DNA of 50,767 bases from an uncultured Ectothiorhodospiraceae bacterium (GTDB lineage: Bacteria; Pseudomonadota; Gammaproteobacteria; UBA9214). Below are positions 17,687 through 27,502 of this stretch, one piece after another (the first letter of the stretch is position 1; each line of letters starts with the position of its first letter). Location: NCBI GenBank assembly GCA_947259415.1, contig CAMYMI010000017.1:1-50767 (forward strand), read 5' to 3'. Position numbers and translations under genes: made by a program. The notes under the pieces were generated by a model. It was not told the DNA's origin. It saw only the letters and a list, made by a program, of their open reading frames with translations, and made no database searches.

Positions 17687-17917
17687 ATGTGTCTCGGTAT
17701 CCCCATGCAGATCAAGAACATCGACGGTTTCACTGCACGCTGCGAGGCCAAAGGCGTGGAGCGCGATGTCAGCCTGTTCATGATGCAGGACCAGCCCGTG
17801 CAGCCAGGCGACTTCGTGGTGGTTCACGTCGGTTATGCGATCCAGAAAATCACCCCCCGGGAGGCACGCAGCGCCTGGGAATTGTATGACCAGATGCTGG
17901 GCGCCGGGCATGCATGA
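17687..17917 (+). CDS. hypC: Hydrogenase maturation chaperone HypC
   Basis: Small chaperone (76 residues) that carries the Fe(CN)2CO unit with HypD to the large subunit. It starts MCLGIPMQI; Cys2, exposed after Met removal, is the essential residue. The conserved histidine lies in VVVHVGYAIQKI. I start at ATG 17687 rather than an upstream in-frame Met because Cys must be residue 2. An AAGGGG ribosome site lies 8-9 nt upstream. The C-terminus overlaps hypA by 8 nt. It is divergent from the hydrogenase operon. Confidence 0.96.
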   Translation: MCLGIPMQIKNIDGFTARCEAKGVERDVSLFMMQDQPVQPGDFVVVHVGYAIQKITPREARSAWELYDQMLGAGHA

Positions 17918-18290
17918 GCTTTCTATCTGCCAGGCGCTGATCAACCAGGTCGAGGCCATCGCCAGCGAACAGGCAGCACAGAGCGTGGCAGTGATTCGAC
18001 TGGGTATCGGCCCGCTGTCCGGGGTGGAAACGCAGTTGCTGCAGCAGGCCTATCCCATCGCCAGTGCCGGCAGTGTTGCGGAGGGCGCCGAACTGGTCAT
18101 CGACAACCTGCCGCTGCAGGTCAGCTGTGAACACTGCGGCCGGACCACCGAGGTTCTGCCCAACCGGCTGGTCTGCGCTGCCTGCGGTGACTGGCATACC
18201 CGGCTGGTCAGCGGCGACGAACTGTTGCTGACCAGTATCGAACTGGTCAGGGATGAACAAGCAATAATCGAAGACGTAAGGACCCACTGA
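17910..18290 (+). CDS. hypA: Nickel insertion protein HypA
   Basis: Nickel metallochaperone, 126 residues, delivering Ni to the hydrogenase large subunit with HypB. The N-terminal MHE (Met1-His2-Glu3) is the nickel site, which fixes the start at ATG 17910. The zinc-ribbon has two CxxC pairs (CEHC and CAAC). It overlaps hypC by 8 nt. A 98-bp gap with a small potential hairpin (GCTGGC...GCCGGC near 18308-18326) precedes hypB. Confidence 0.96.
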   Translation: MHELSICQALINQVEAIASEQAAQSVAVIRLGIGPLSGVETQLLQQAYPIASAGSVAEGAELVIDNLPLQVSCEHCGRTTEVLPNRLVCAACGDWHTRLVSGDELLLTSIELVRDEQAIIEDVRTH

Positions 18291-18388
18291 GGCGAGGAAG
18301 TTTGGGCGCTGGCATGTTTAGCCGGCACCCCTGAAAACCTGTTTCAAGCATCTCGCCCGGACAGAAAACAGATTGTGGAGAGAGACTC

Positions 18389-19192
18389 ATGTGCGATACC
18401 TGTGGTTGTAATGTGACTCACGGCAATGCCCACCTGCTGCAGCCGGGCGGCAAGCTATCCCGGACCGAGGGCGGACACGATGCGGTCAGCGTGCTGCGCG
18501 GTCTGCTGCATGAAAACGACCATGCCGCCGGACACAACCGCCACCATTTCGACCAGCACGGCGTGCTGGCCGTCAACCTGATGTCGGCCCCCGGCGCCGG
18601 CAAGACCTGTCTGCTCGAGTCCACCATCGCGGCCCTGGGCAACGAACTTTCCATGGCAGTCATCGAAGGGGATCTGGAAACCGAGAACGACGCCCGGCGC
18701 ATTCGTGCCCGCGGGGTCGAGGCGATACAGATCACCACCGGCAGTGCCTGTCACCTCGATGCCCACATGGTGCACGACGCCTTGCACCACCTGGATCTGG
18801 CCGGCCTGGACGTGGTATTTATCGAGAATGTCGGCAACCTGGTATGCCCGGCAAGTTTTGACCTCGGCCAGCACCGCAACGTGGTGCTGCTGTCGGTACC
18901 GGAAGGCGATGACAAGCCGGCCAAGTACCCGGTGATGTTCCGTGCCGCCGATCTGATGCTGCTGAGCAAATGCGACCTGCTCCCGGTACTGGACGACTTC
19001 AAACCGGAAGCCGCCCGGCGCCATTTACGGAATCTCGCCAACCCGGCACCGCTATTTGAACTGTCGGCCAGGAGCGGTGCCGGCATGGAGCACTGGCTGG
19101 AGTGGCTGCGCCGGGAAATCGCGGCGGCCCGGCAAGCCACGGTCGTCCCGGACGATGTGCGCACCGCCACCTCTGTCCGGCCGACACCTTGA
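18389..19192 (+). CDS. hypB: Nickel-inserting GTPase HypB
   Basis: GTPase that drives nickel delivery with HypA; 267 residues. The N-terminus MCDTCGC holds the high-affinity CxxCGC nickel motif. There is a modest histidine-rich linker (HENDHAAGHNRHHFDQH, about 48-64). The P-loop reads SAPGAGKT, followed by EGDLETENDARRI and the G-domain metal site around GSACHLDAHM. The specificity element SKCDLLP replaces the common NKxD. ATG 18389 follows a GGAGAG ribosome site. Confidence 0.96.
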   Translation: MCDTCGCNVTHGNAHLLQPGGKLSRTEGGHDAVSVLRGLLHENDHAAGHNRHHFDQHGVLAVNLMSAPGAGKTCLLESTIAALGNELSMAVIEGDLETENDARRIRARGVEAIQITTGSACHLDAHMVHDALHHLDLAGLDVVFIENVGNLVCPASFDLGQHRNVVLLSVPEGDDKPAKYPVMFRAADLMLLSKCDLLPVLDDFKPEAARRHLRNLANPAPLFELSARSGAGMEHWLEWLRREIAAARQATVVPDDVRTATSVRPTP

Positions 19193-19199
19193 GCAACCC

Positions 19200-20324
19200 A
19201 TGAGCGATCCTGCGCGGCACTGGCTGGAACGCATCCGCGCCCTGGCGCTGCCGCCGCGCGTTCGGATCATGAATGTTTGTGGCGGTCATGAACGTGCCAT
19301 CAGCCAGGCCGGCCTGCGCGGCGCCCTGCCCGGGAATATCGAACTGATCCCCGGCCCGGGCTGCCCGGTGTGCATCTGCCCGGAAGAGGATGTATTCGAA
19401 GCCATCCAGCTTGCGCTCAACGAAGACATCATCATGGTCGCCTTCGGCGACATGCTGCGGGTACCGGTGAATGTCCCCAAACGCGAGGCGCGCTCCCTGG
19501 AACAGGCCCGCAGCCTGGGCGCCGACGTGCGTCCCATCGCCTCACCCACGGAAGCGGCACAAATTGCTCGCGCACATCCGGAGAAACCGGTGGTGTTCTT
19601 TGCCGCCGGTTTCGAGACCACCACCGCCCCGGTGGCCGCCATGCTGGTTGAGGGGGCACCGGACAACCTGCTGGTGCTGCTATCCGGCCGCCTGACCTGG
19701 CCCGCCGTCGCCATGCTGCTGGAATCGGACGAGCCCGGCTTTGATGCACTGGTCGCACCGGGTCATGTCGCAACGGTTATGGGCCCCGAGGAATGGGCGT
19801 TTGTGGTTGACCAACACGGCATCCCGGCGGCGGTGGCCGGATTCACGCCGGAAAGCCTGCTGGCTGCCCTGTATTCAACCCTGCGCCAGCTGCTGGAAGA
19901 CCGCTGCTTCCTGGATAACTGCTACCCGGAACTGGTCCGCCCCGGCGGCAACCGTGCAGCCCGTCAGCAGCTGCAGCTGGCCCTCGACGTCAGCAATGCC
20001 AACTGGCGCGGGATCGGTGTCATTCCCGATTCCGGTTACACCGTCAATCGTACCTATCGGGTGCACGATGCCCGCCGGCAGTTTCCGTCCTATGCCGATG
20101 ATGCCCGCAAGCGTGCCGGTGAAATGCCGCCGGGTTGTGATTGCGCCCAGGTGGTACTGGGCAAGATCTATCCCAATGAATGCCGGCTGTTCGGAGTCGC
20201 CTGCCAACCGCGCCATCCGATAGGACCGTGCATGGTCTCCGACGAGGGCGCCTGCCGGATCTGGTGGAGCAACGGCTTGCGTGAGCCGGTGAACAAACCG
20301 GAACGCGCCGCGGCAACGACCTGA
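19200..20324 (+). CDS. hypD: Hydrogenase formation protein HypD
   Basis: [4Fe-4S] protein forming the scaffold with HypC on which Fe(CN)2CO is assembled; 374 residues from ATG 19200. Conserved elements are NVCGGHE near the start, GPGCPVCICP, FAAGFETT, and the C-terminal cysteine-rich region (PPGCDC, NECRLFGVAC, IGPCMVSDEGAC). There is open frame in the same phase back to 19056, but that overlaps hypB and does not resemble HypD. The gene starts 7 nt after hypB ends. Confidence 0.96.
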   Translation: MSDPARHWLERIRALALPPRVRIMNVCGGHERAISQAGLRGALPGNIELIPGPGCPVCICPEEDVFEAIQLALNEDIIMVAFGDMLRVPVNVPKREARSLEQARSLGADVRPIASPTEAAQIARAHPEKPVVFFAAGFETTTAPVAAMLVEGAPDNLLVLLSGRLTWPAVAMLLESDEPGFDALVAPGHVATVMGPEEWAFVVDQHGIPAAVAGFTPESLLAALYSTLRQLLEDRCFLDNCYPELVRPGGNRAARQQLQLALDVSNANWRGIGVIPDSGYTVNRTYRVHDARRQFPSYADDARKRAGEMPPGCDCAQVVLGKIYPNECRLFGVACQPRHPIGPCMVSDEGACRIWWSNGLREPVNKPERAAATT

Positions 20325-22613
20325 GTGACCATCGATAACAGCACGGCCCCGGTTACGCCGGATAATGCGGCACGCGTGGCTCGCCGCCTGCTCATCGGCG
20401 GGCGTGTACAGGGGGTTGGTTTCCGCCCCTACATCTATCGTCTTGCCTGTGCACACGGTCTGGAGGGCTGGGTACGCAATCGGGTCGGCGAAGTGGAAAT
20501 CCATGTCCAGGGCAGACCGGATGCCGTGACGGCCTTCGTGCGTGAACTGCTGGCCGATACCCCGCCCCTGTCCCGCCCCCGGCTTGAATCCGATGCTGCA
20601 GTTGAAGCGCTGGACCTCGCCGGCTTCGAGATCCTCGAGAGCCTTGACCAGGGCGAGGTGCAGATCCATGTACCGCCGGATCTGTACACCTGCCCGGACT
20701 GCCTTGCCGAACTGAATGACCCCGGTGACCGGCGCCATCATTACCCCTTTATAAACTGCACCCAGTGCGGGCCGCGCTATACCCTGATCCGCGCCCTGCC
20801 CTATGACCGTGCCGCCACCACCATGGCCGGCTTTGAATTGTGTCCACCCTGTCGTGAGGAATACCGGGACCCGACCAACCGGCGCTTCCATGCCGAACCG
20901 GTGGCCTGCCCCGACTGCGGGCCCGGGCTGACATTTCATGGCAAGGATGGCGAAGTCATTGCCGGCAATACAGAGGCACTGGATGCCTGCCTGGCCACCC
21001 TGCGTGACGACCGCGTGGTCGCGATCAAGGGCATCGGTGGCTACCACCTGCTGTGCGATGCGCGCAGCGATACCGCGATCACACGCCTGCGCAGCCGCAA
21101 ACCGCGCCCGCACAAACCGCTGGCCGTGATGTTCCCGGCGGACACGGACGATCCGCTTGGACGGGTAACCGAGGCGGTGCACCTGTCCCGGGCACATACC
21201 GAACAGTTGTTATCCGCACAACGTCCCATCGTCCTGGCCCGCAAACGGCCAGCCTGTTCACTGTCCGGACTGCTGGCACCCGGACTCGATGAAATCGGTG
21301 TCATGTTGCCCTACAGCCCCTTGCATCACCTGTTACTGGCCGGCTTCGCGGCCCCGCTGGTGGCTACCTCGGCAAACATCAGCGGCGAACCGGTGCTGAC
21401 AGACAATACCGCCGTCGAAGAACGGCTGGGCCACGTGGCCGATGCCTTCCTGCACCACGACCGGCCGATCGAGCGCCCGGCCGACGATCCGGTCGTCCGT
21501 GTGATTGCGGACCGGGCGCGACCACTGCGCCTGGGGCGAGGCAGTGCACCACTGGAACGGAGTCTGCCCTGCTCCCTCGAGAAACCGGTGCTGGCCGCGG
21601 GCGGCCATATGAAGAACAGCGTTGCGCTGGCATGGCAGGACCGCATCGTGATCTCGCCACATATCGGCGACATGGGTACGGCACGCAGCCTCGCTGTATT
21701 CGAACAGACCGTGGCAGACCTGCAGGCCCTCTACGGGGTTACAGCCGAATCGGTGGTGTGCGATGCCCATCCCGGCTATGCCACAACCCGCTGGGCGGAA
21801 CGCAGTGGCCTGCCACTGCAGCGGGTACTGCATCACCATGCGCACGCCTCGGCCTGCCATGCCGGATCCAGCGGCGAGCCCTGGCTGGTATTCACCTGGG
21901 ACGGGGTTGGCTATGGTGCGGATGGCAGCCTGTGGGGTGGCGAGGCCCTGCTCGGCCGCCCCGGCACCTGGAAACGCTTTGCCAGCCTGCGGCCCTTCCG
22001 TCTACCCGGCGGCGAACGCGCCGGGCGCGAGCCCTGGCGCAGTGCCGCCGCGCTGTGCTGGGAGTCCGGCCGGGAATGGACAGGGCAGCCGGCGGACGCC
22101 GTGTTGCTGCACCAGGCCTGGGAGCGCCGACTCAACGCACCGCAGACGACGGCCGCCGGCCGGTTGTTCGATGCCGCTGCGGCCCTCACCGGTGCGTGTC
22201 TCGAAGCCAGCTACGAGGGACAGGGCCCGATGCAGCTGGAAGCGGCCTGTCGCGACATGGCCGACCCTGTCAACATGCCGCTGATGCAACGGGCATCGGG
22301 ATTGTGGGCAAGCGACTGGGAGCCGTTGCTGCCGATGCTGCTCGACCCATCACGCAGCCTGGCCGAACGCGCTGCCTGCTTTCATGCCAGCATGGCGAAT
22401 ACCCTGCTGCAACAGGCGCGCTGTGCACGTGACGCGCACGCGATCGTCCACGTCGGCCTGTCAGGCGGCGTATTCCAGAACCGAGTCCTGACGGAACAGG
22501 CCATGGTACTGCTGGAGCAGGACGGCTTCGATGTCACCCTGCCGGACAGCATCCCGGTCAACGATGCCGGGCTCTGCTTCGGACAGGTCATCGAGTTCGC
22601 CGTGACGCCGTGA
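20325..22613 (+). CDS. hypF: Carbamoyltransferase HypF
   Basis: Makes the cyanide ligands of the NiFe centre by transferring carbamoyl phosphate to HypE. The 762-residue product has an N-terminal acylphosphatase domain (GGRVQGVGFRPY, 25-36), two zinc-finger pairs (C123/C126 with C145/C148; C173/C176 with C195/C198), a YrdC-like domain (about 205-400; KGIGGYHLLCDA) and a Kae1-like carbamoyltransferase domain (HHHAHASACHAG; GLSGGVFQNRVL). The start is GTG immediately after the hypD stop, with no strong ribosome site, so coupled reinitiation is likely. It ends 36 bp before a convergent P-type ATPase gene. Confidence 0.96.
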   Translation: MTIDNSTAPVTPDNAARVARRLLIGGRVQGVGFRPYIYRLACAHGLEGWVRNRVGEVEIHVQGRPDAVTAFVRELLADTPPLSRPRLESDAAVEALDLAGFEILESLDQGEVQIHVPPDLYTCPDCLAELNDPGDRRHHYPFINCTQCGPRYTLIRALPYDRAATTMAGFELCPPCREEYRDPTNRRFHAEPVACPDCGPGLTFHGKDGEVIAGNTEALDACLATLRDDRVVAIKGIGGYHLLCDARSDTAITRLRSRKPRPHKPLAVMFPADTDDPLGRVTEAVHLSRAHTEQLLSAQRPIVLARKRPACSLSGLLAPGLDEIGVMLPYSPLHHLLLAGFAAPLVATSANISGEPVLTDNTAVEERLGHVADAFLHHDRPIERPADDPVVRVIADRARPLRLGRGSAPLERSLPCSLEKPVLAAGGHMKNSVALAWQDRIVISPHIGDMGTARSLAVFEQTVADLQALYGVTAESVVCDAHPGYATTRWAERSGLPLQRVLHHHAHASACHAGSSGEPWLVFTWDGVGYGADGSLWGGEALLGRPGTWKRFASLRPFRLPGGERAGREPWRSAAALCWESGREWTGQPADAVLLHQAWERRLNAPQTTAAGRLFDAAAALTGACLEASYEGQGPMQLEAACRDMADPVNMPLMQRASGLWASDWEPLLPMLLDPSRSLAERAACFHASMANTLLQQARCARDAHAIVHVGLSGGVFQNRVLTEQAMVLLEQDGFDVTLPDSIPVNDAGLCFGQVIEFAVTP

Positions 22614-22649
22614 CATCAGCCCTGCAGCCATGTGGCCTGTCAGTCGCTC

Positions 22650-25487
22650 CTACCTGTTGCGCGCCCTCTGGATGATGTACTTCTCCAGTTCAACCAAAAT
22701 CAGCACCGAAGAGGCGACCAGTATGATACGCAGCCAGGTGATCGCGTCGATGGCCGTGGTGCCGAACAGCGTCTGCATGGGCCCAAGATAGGTGAAGCAG
22801 AACTGGAAAAACAGCAACAGCACGACCGCCATAAGGGCATAGCGATTTCCGAACAGACCGGTGCGGTTAAGGACCGGGGCACTGATGTAACGGGAATTGA
22901 ACAGGTAGAAGATCTCGAACATCACCAGGGTGTTCACGGCCACGGTACGGGCAAGCTCGATATCTGCACCCTGATTGCGTTCCCAGATGAACAGACCAAA
23001 GGTACCGGTGACCAGGATCAGGGATACGAACACGATACGCCAGATGAACATGGTGGTCAGCAGGGGTTCGCGCGGGTTGCGCGGGGGGCGCTGCATGACC
23101 TCTTGCTCGGGTGGCTCGAAGGCCAGCGCCAGCGCCAGGGTCACGGCCGTGATCATGTTGACCCAGAGTATCTGTACCGGGGTGATGGGCAATGAGCGGC
23201 CAACCGCTATGGCGGCAATGATGGTGAGGGCCTCGCCACCATTGGTGGGCAGGATGAACAGGATGGCTTTCTTGAGGTTGTCATAGACCGTACGCCCCTC
23301 CTCGACGGCATGCGCGATGGAGGCGAAATTGTCATCTGCCAGCACCATCTGGGCAGCCTCCTTGGCCACCTCGGTACCCTGCTGGCCCATGGCGGTACCG
23401 ACATCGGCGCGCTTCAATGCCGGTGCATCGTTCACCCCGTCACCGGTCATTGCTACCACATGACCGTTGGCCTGCAGGGCCCGTACCAGACGCAGTTTGT
23501 GTTCCGGGCTGGAGCGGGCAAAGACATCGACATGATTGACGGCCACACGCAGCTGTGCGTCATCCAGGGCCTCGATCTCGTGTCCGCTCAGTACCTCTTC
23601 GCCGTCACCGATACCCATCTGGGCCCCGATGGCAACGGCAGTTACGGCATGGTCACCGGTGATCATCTTGACCCGTATCCCGGCCGACTGGCACTGCTTG
23701 ACCGCGCGGATGGCATCTTCGCGAGGGGGGTCGATGATGCCCACGATACCCAGAAGGGTGAGACCGGTCTCCAGATCAGCGAAGGTCAGGTCACGGTGCG
23801 TGGCCGCGGCTGCCTTGGAGGCGATCGCCAGCACCCGCTGGCCGTGCCGCGCCATGATGTCCATCTGTTGCGCCCAGTAGCCAGTATCGATGGGGATGTC
23901 TTCACCAGCCCGGCGCTGCAGGGTGCACATCTCGAATAACCGCTCCGGCGCGCCCTTGACATAGGCAAAACCGTGCCCCGCATGGTCATGATGCAGGGTG
24001 GCCATAAAACGGTGTTCAGATTCGAAGGGAATGACATCCGTGCGCGGCCACTCCTCCAGTTCGAAGGCGGGGTCCAGTCCCGCCTTGAGACCCAAGGTCA
24101 GCAAGGCACCTTCGGTCGGGTCACCGTGCAGAATCCATTCGCCCTCACGCTCGTGTAGTGCGGCATCATTGCATAACAGGGATGCCCGGGTGAGTTCGGA
24201 AAGAATGGGATAATCACCCAGCTGGATCTCGCTGCCGTCCAGCTGAAAACCTCCATGCGGATCGTAGCCGACACCGCTGACCTCAAACAGGCCGGTGGTG
24301 GTGGCAACCGACTTCACTGTCATTTCATTGCGAGTCAGGGTGCCGGTCTTGTCCGAACAGATGATGGTGACCGAGCCCAGCGTCTCGACCGCTGGCAGCC
24401 GCCGAATAATGGCGTTGCGCCGTGCCATACGCTGTACCCCAATGGCCAGGGTGATGGTCATGATGGCCGGCAGCCCCTCGGGAATCGCAGCCACCGCCAG
24501 TCCCACCGCCGCCAGAAACATCTCGGCCGCTGAATAATCACGGGCCAGCAGACCGAAGGCGAAGGTTGCCGCCGCAATCGCCATAATGGCCCCTGTCAGC
24601 CAGCGCGCGAATTGCGCCATCTGGCGTAGCAGCGGTGTGGTCAGCGTTTCCACACGTGCCAGTAGCGCGCTAATCCGGCCGATCTCGGTATGCACCCCGG
24701 TTGCTACCACCACACCGGTGCCCTGTCCGTAGGTTACCAGTGTGCCCGAGTAGGCCATGGAACGGCGATCGCCCAGCAGTGCGCTGTCTGCAACCTCCCC
24801 GACCTGTTTCTCCACCGCGACCGATTCGCCGGTCAGTACGGCCTCCTGTATCTGCAGGCTCTTGACCCGGACCAGACGCAGATCCGCCGGCACCTTGTCA
24901 CCGGACTGCAGCGTCACCACATCGCCGGGTACCAGCTGCTCTGCCGGCAGTGTGATCCGCCGCCCGGCACGCCGCACCATTGCCTGTGGTGACAACATCC
25001 GGCGTATCGCCCGCAATGCGTTCTCCGCCTTGCCTTCCTGCACAAAACCGATCACCGCATTGATCAGGACAACACCCAGGATCACACCGGCATCCACCCA
25101 GTGACCGAGTATCGCCGTCACCGCGCTGGCAACCAGCAACACGTAGATCAGGACGTTGCGGAACTGGAACAGGAAACGCAGCAGAGGACCGCGCGTTTTT
25201 GGCTCGGGCAGGCGGTTCGGTCCATGCCGTGCCAAGCGGAGCTTGGCCTCGTCATCTGTCAGACCATTCTGACTGACCTGCAGACGCGCCATCACCTGGG
25301 CGCTGTCCAGCGCATGCCAGAGCTCAGCATTGTTTGCGGTAGCGGGTGCAACAATCCTGCTCCCGGCAGCCCCTGATTTGCGTCGCATGATAACCAGGCC
25401 AACCACCGTCAGAATGGCCAATGCTGTGAAAAGCAGCAACACCATGATGAGAACATTACCAACAGGCATCACGAGACCACCATTCAT
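22650..25487 (-). CDS. P-type cation-translocating ATPase (P2-like)
   Basis: ATP-driven cation pump of 945 residues. An extra N-terminal hydrophobic segment precedes the usual cation-ATPase N-domain ([20 protein letters not shown]). The TGES loop ([10 protein letters not shown]), the phosphorylated aspartate in [13 protein letters not shown] and [12 protein letters not shown] are all present. M4 carries PEGLP as in Ca/Na pumps. M6, however, reads [16 protein letters not shown], without the acidic residue usual in Ca pumps, so the ion is uncertain. Start options are TTG 25490, ATG 25487 and ATG 25469. It lies between hypF and hypE on the opposite strand. Confidence 0.92.
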   Translation of the reverse strand: MNGGLVMPVGNVLIMVLLLFTALAILTVVGLVIMRRKSGAAGSRIVAPATANNAELWHALDSAQVMARLQVSQNGLTDDEAKLRLARHGPNRLPEPKTRGPLLRFLFQFRNVLIYVLLVASAVTAILGHWVDAGVILGVVLINAVIGFVQEGKAENALRAIRRMLSPQAMVRRAGRRITLPAEQLVPGDVVTLQSGDKVPADLRLVRVKSLQIQEAVLTGESVAVEKQVGEVADSALLGDRRSMAYSGTLVTYGQGTGVVVATGVHTEIGRISALLARVETLTTPLLRQMAQFARWLTGAIMAIAAATFAFGLLARDYSAAEMFLAAVGLAVAAIPEGLPAIMTITLAIGVQRMARRNAIIRRLPAVETLGSVTIICSDKTGTLTRNEMTVKSVATTTGLFEVSGVGYDPHGGFQLDGSEIQLGDYPILSELTRASLLCNDAALHEREGEWILHGDPTEGALLTLGLKAGLDPAFELEEWPRTDVIPFESEHRFMATLHHDHAGHGFAYVKGAPERLFEMCTLQRRAGEDIPIDTGYWAQQMDIMARHGQRVLAIASKAAAATHRDLTFADLETGLTLLGIVGIIDPPREDAIRAVKQCQSAGIRVKMITGDHAVTAVAIGAQMGIGDGEEVLSGHEIEALDDAQLRVAVNHVDVFARSSPEHKLRLVRALQANGHVVAMTGDGVNDAPALKRADVGTAMGQQGTEVAKEAAQMVLADDNFASIAHAVEEGRTVYDNLKKAILFILPTNGGEALTIIAAIAVGRSLPITPVQILWVNMITAVTLALALAFEPPEQEVMQRPPRNPREPLLTTMFIWRIVFVSLILVTGTFGLFIWERNQGADIELARTVAVNTLVMFEIFYLFNSRYISAPVLNRTGLFGNRYALMAVVLLLFFQFCFTYLGPMQTLFGTTAIDAITWLRIILVASSVLILVELEKYIIQRARNR

Positions 25488-25555
25488 CAATTTTCTGCGT
25501 CATTTTATCACCGCATTTTCCTGCGTGTTTTCCCGGCAGTGACCTGATCCGGTGC

Positions 25556-27265
25556 CTAGTGCACCCCCGCTTTACGGCCCTGCTTTTTATCCTGCTGGGC
25601 ATAATATTCCCGGCGGAAGCTTTCCAGCAGGTCGCCTGTCGCCTCGGCGGGCACCTCACTGACTTCAAGCACGGCAGCACCGAGCTGCAGGCTGGCCTCC
25701 AGGGTCTCGGAGACGCTGATGGTCGCGCCTGCACCCAGCAGTTCATTACAGTGCCTGCTGTCATGCCCGCGGGCATAAATGGGGGTTTCCGGGTAGTTCT
25801 GACGCATGATTTGCACCAGCCGCACCGCGGGCACGGGCTGGTCCAGGGTACTGACCAGCACCCGGGCCTGCCCGCTACCGGCGGCCTGCAACACGTCGCC
25901 GCGGCTGGCATCCCCGTAAAATACCGAAAACCCCTCTGCACGCCCCTGTGCAACCCGGTCCGGGTTGCTTTCCAACGCCAGGTAGGGGACCCGGGCGGCC
26001 TGCAGGATCCGCGCGATACGCCGGCCCACCCGGCCAAAACCGGCCACGATGACATAGGGCTGCTCGGAATCAATCCCGGCGATGCTGACGTCATGCCTGC
26101 CCGGCTCGTGACGCATATAGCGCTCCAGGCGTTCGCCGAGATTCGCCATCAGGGGTGTGGTTACCATGGTCAGGGCAATCACCAATATCAGCAGCTGGAA
26201 CAGCTCCGGCGCCATGACGCCATTGACCAGCGCCAGCCCGAACAGGACAAAACCGAACTCCCCGCTTTGCGAAAGCAGCAGCGAAACCCGCATGGCATCA
26301 GCGCCACCCACACCCATGGCCCGGCACAGTCCCCACAACAGCAGCGCCTTGATCAACAGCAGCCCGAGTACCAGACCGGTAATCAACAGGCCCGAGTCCC
26401 CGAACAGGCCGAAGTCGATAGACATCCCTACTGACATGAAAAACAGGCCGAGCAACAGTCCGCGGAAGGGCTGGATATCGGCAACCACCTGGTGACGGTA
26501 ATGGGAGTCCGCCAGCACCAGCCCGGCCAGGAAGGCGCCCAGCGCCATCGACAAGCCCGCCACTGACATCAGCCAGGCGGTACCCAGCACCGTGAGTATG
26601 GCCATGGCGGTGAATAACTCTGTGGTGCGGCTGCTGGCCACCATCTGCAACAGGGGTGTCAGCAGGAACCGGCCCACCAGGATGACGACGGCAATGATCA
26701 GTGCCGCCTGGAGTAGCGCATATTCCAGTCCTTCCACCAGTGTGGCATCCTGCGCCAGCAGCGATACCAGCGCGAGCAGGGGGACAATGGCGAGATCCTG
26801 AAGCAGTAGTACCGAGAACGAGGTACGCCCGGTGACTGAACCCAGCTGGCCGCGCTCGCTCAGTATTTGCAGGCCGAAGGCCGTGGAGGAAAGCGCCAGG
26901 CCAAAGCCGACGATCACAGCCGTCTTAGCCGGGACACCAAACCAGACTGCCAGCCCGGCGAGCACCAGCCCGGTCAGAATCACCTGTGCAGTGCCAAGTC
27001 CGAATACCTGGCGCCGCATGACCCACAGGCGTGCCGGTTTCAGTTCGATGCCGATAACGAACAGCAGGAATACCACTCCAAATTCAGCGAGATGCCGGAT
27101 CTCATCGACCTGGTCGATGACCCCGAGCCCCCAGGGACCGACCAGCACACCGGCCACCAGGTAACCGAGCACTGAACCAAGGCCGAGGCGTTGAAAAACA
27201 GGGACCGCAACCACTGCGGCCCCGAGCAGGGCTAATACGACAAGCAGATAGTTTGTTTCCTGCAT
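25556..27265 (-). CDS. CPA2 cation:proton antiporter with TrkA-N domain (KefB/KefC-like)
   Basis: A 569-residue protein with about twelve membrane helices (first 390 residues; GLGSVLGYLVAGVLVGPWG near the start) and a C-terminal NAD-binding RCK/TrkA-N domain opening with VIVAGFGRVGRRIA (around residue 400). This is the layout of K+/H+ efflux antiporters such as KefB/KefC. The start is ATG 27265 (MQETNYLLVVLALLG), where the first helix begins; an upstream in-frame Met adds a non-homologous stretch. With the P-type ATPase it forms a minus-strand pair inserted in the hyp cluster. Confidence 0.93.
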   Translation of the reverse strand: MQETNYLLVVLALLGAAVVAVPVFQRLGLGSVLGYLVAGVLVGPWGLGVIDQVDEIRHLAEFGVVFLLFVIGIELKPARLWVMRRQVFGLGTAQVILTGLVLAGLAVWFGVPAKTAVIVGFGLALSSTAFGLQILSERGQLGSVTGRTSFSVLLLQDLAIVPLLALVSLLAQDATLVEGLEYALLQAALIIAVVILVGRFLLTPLLQMVASSRTTELFTAMAILTVLGTAWLMSVAGLSMALGAFLAGLVLADSHYRHQVVADIQPFRGLLLGLFFMSVGMSIDFGLFGDSGLLITGLVLGLLLIKALLLWGLCRAMGVGGADAMRVSLLLSQSGEFGFVLFGLALVNGVMAPELFQLLILVIALTMVTTPLMANLGERLERYMRHEPGRHDVSIAGIDSEQPYVIVAGFGRVGRRIARILQAARVPYLALESNPDRVAQGRAEGFSVFYGDASRGDVLQAAGSGQARVLVSTLDQPVPAVRLVQIMRQNYPETPIYARGHDSRHCNELLGAGATISVSETLEASLQLGAAVLEVSEVPAEATGDLLESFRREYYAQQDKKQGRKAGVH

Positions 27266-27371
27266 GGTTCCCGGACACCGTCCATACCGGCAAGCCGCCT
27301 GCGGCACTTCCATTTTCACATGATTGCCGCCGGCCAGCCGGCATTCGGCCAGATCTCCCCTGTTTTACTTG

Positions 27372-27400
27372 TTGGAGTGCGAATACCCAGACTTTACAAT
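27372..27400 (+). promoter_or_regulatory. Candidate sigma70 promoter for hypE-CBS-nhaD
   Basis: TTGGAG (27372-27377) and TACAAT (27395-27400) are 17 bp apart, matching 4/6 and 5/6 of the sigma70 consensus. The predicted start lies about 95 bp upstream of hypE. It lies in the 237-bp gap between the divergent antiporter gene and hypE. Found by eye only. Confidence 0.35.
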
Positions 27401-27502
27401 GAAACGCACAGGTAGGGGGAGATTCAGGCCCTGGCACTCCTCGCCAGGAAAGCAGGAATAGTCAGCCCCTCGATAGACCGGCCAGGAGCGAGTGACCCGA
27501 AC

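Noticed and set aside
19875-21197. Minus-strand open frame of 440 codons opposite hypD and hypF
   Set aside because: It spans two certain plus-strand genes in the antisense direction; long antisense frames are expected in GC-rich DNA.
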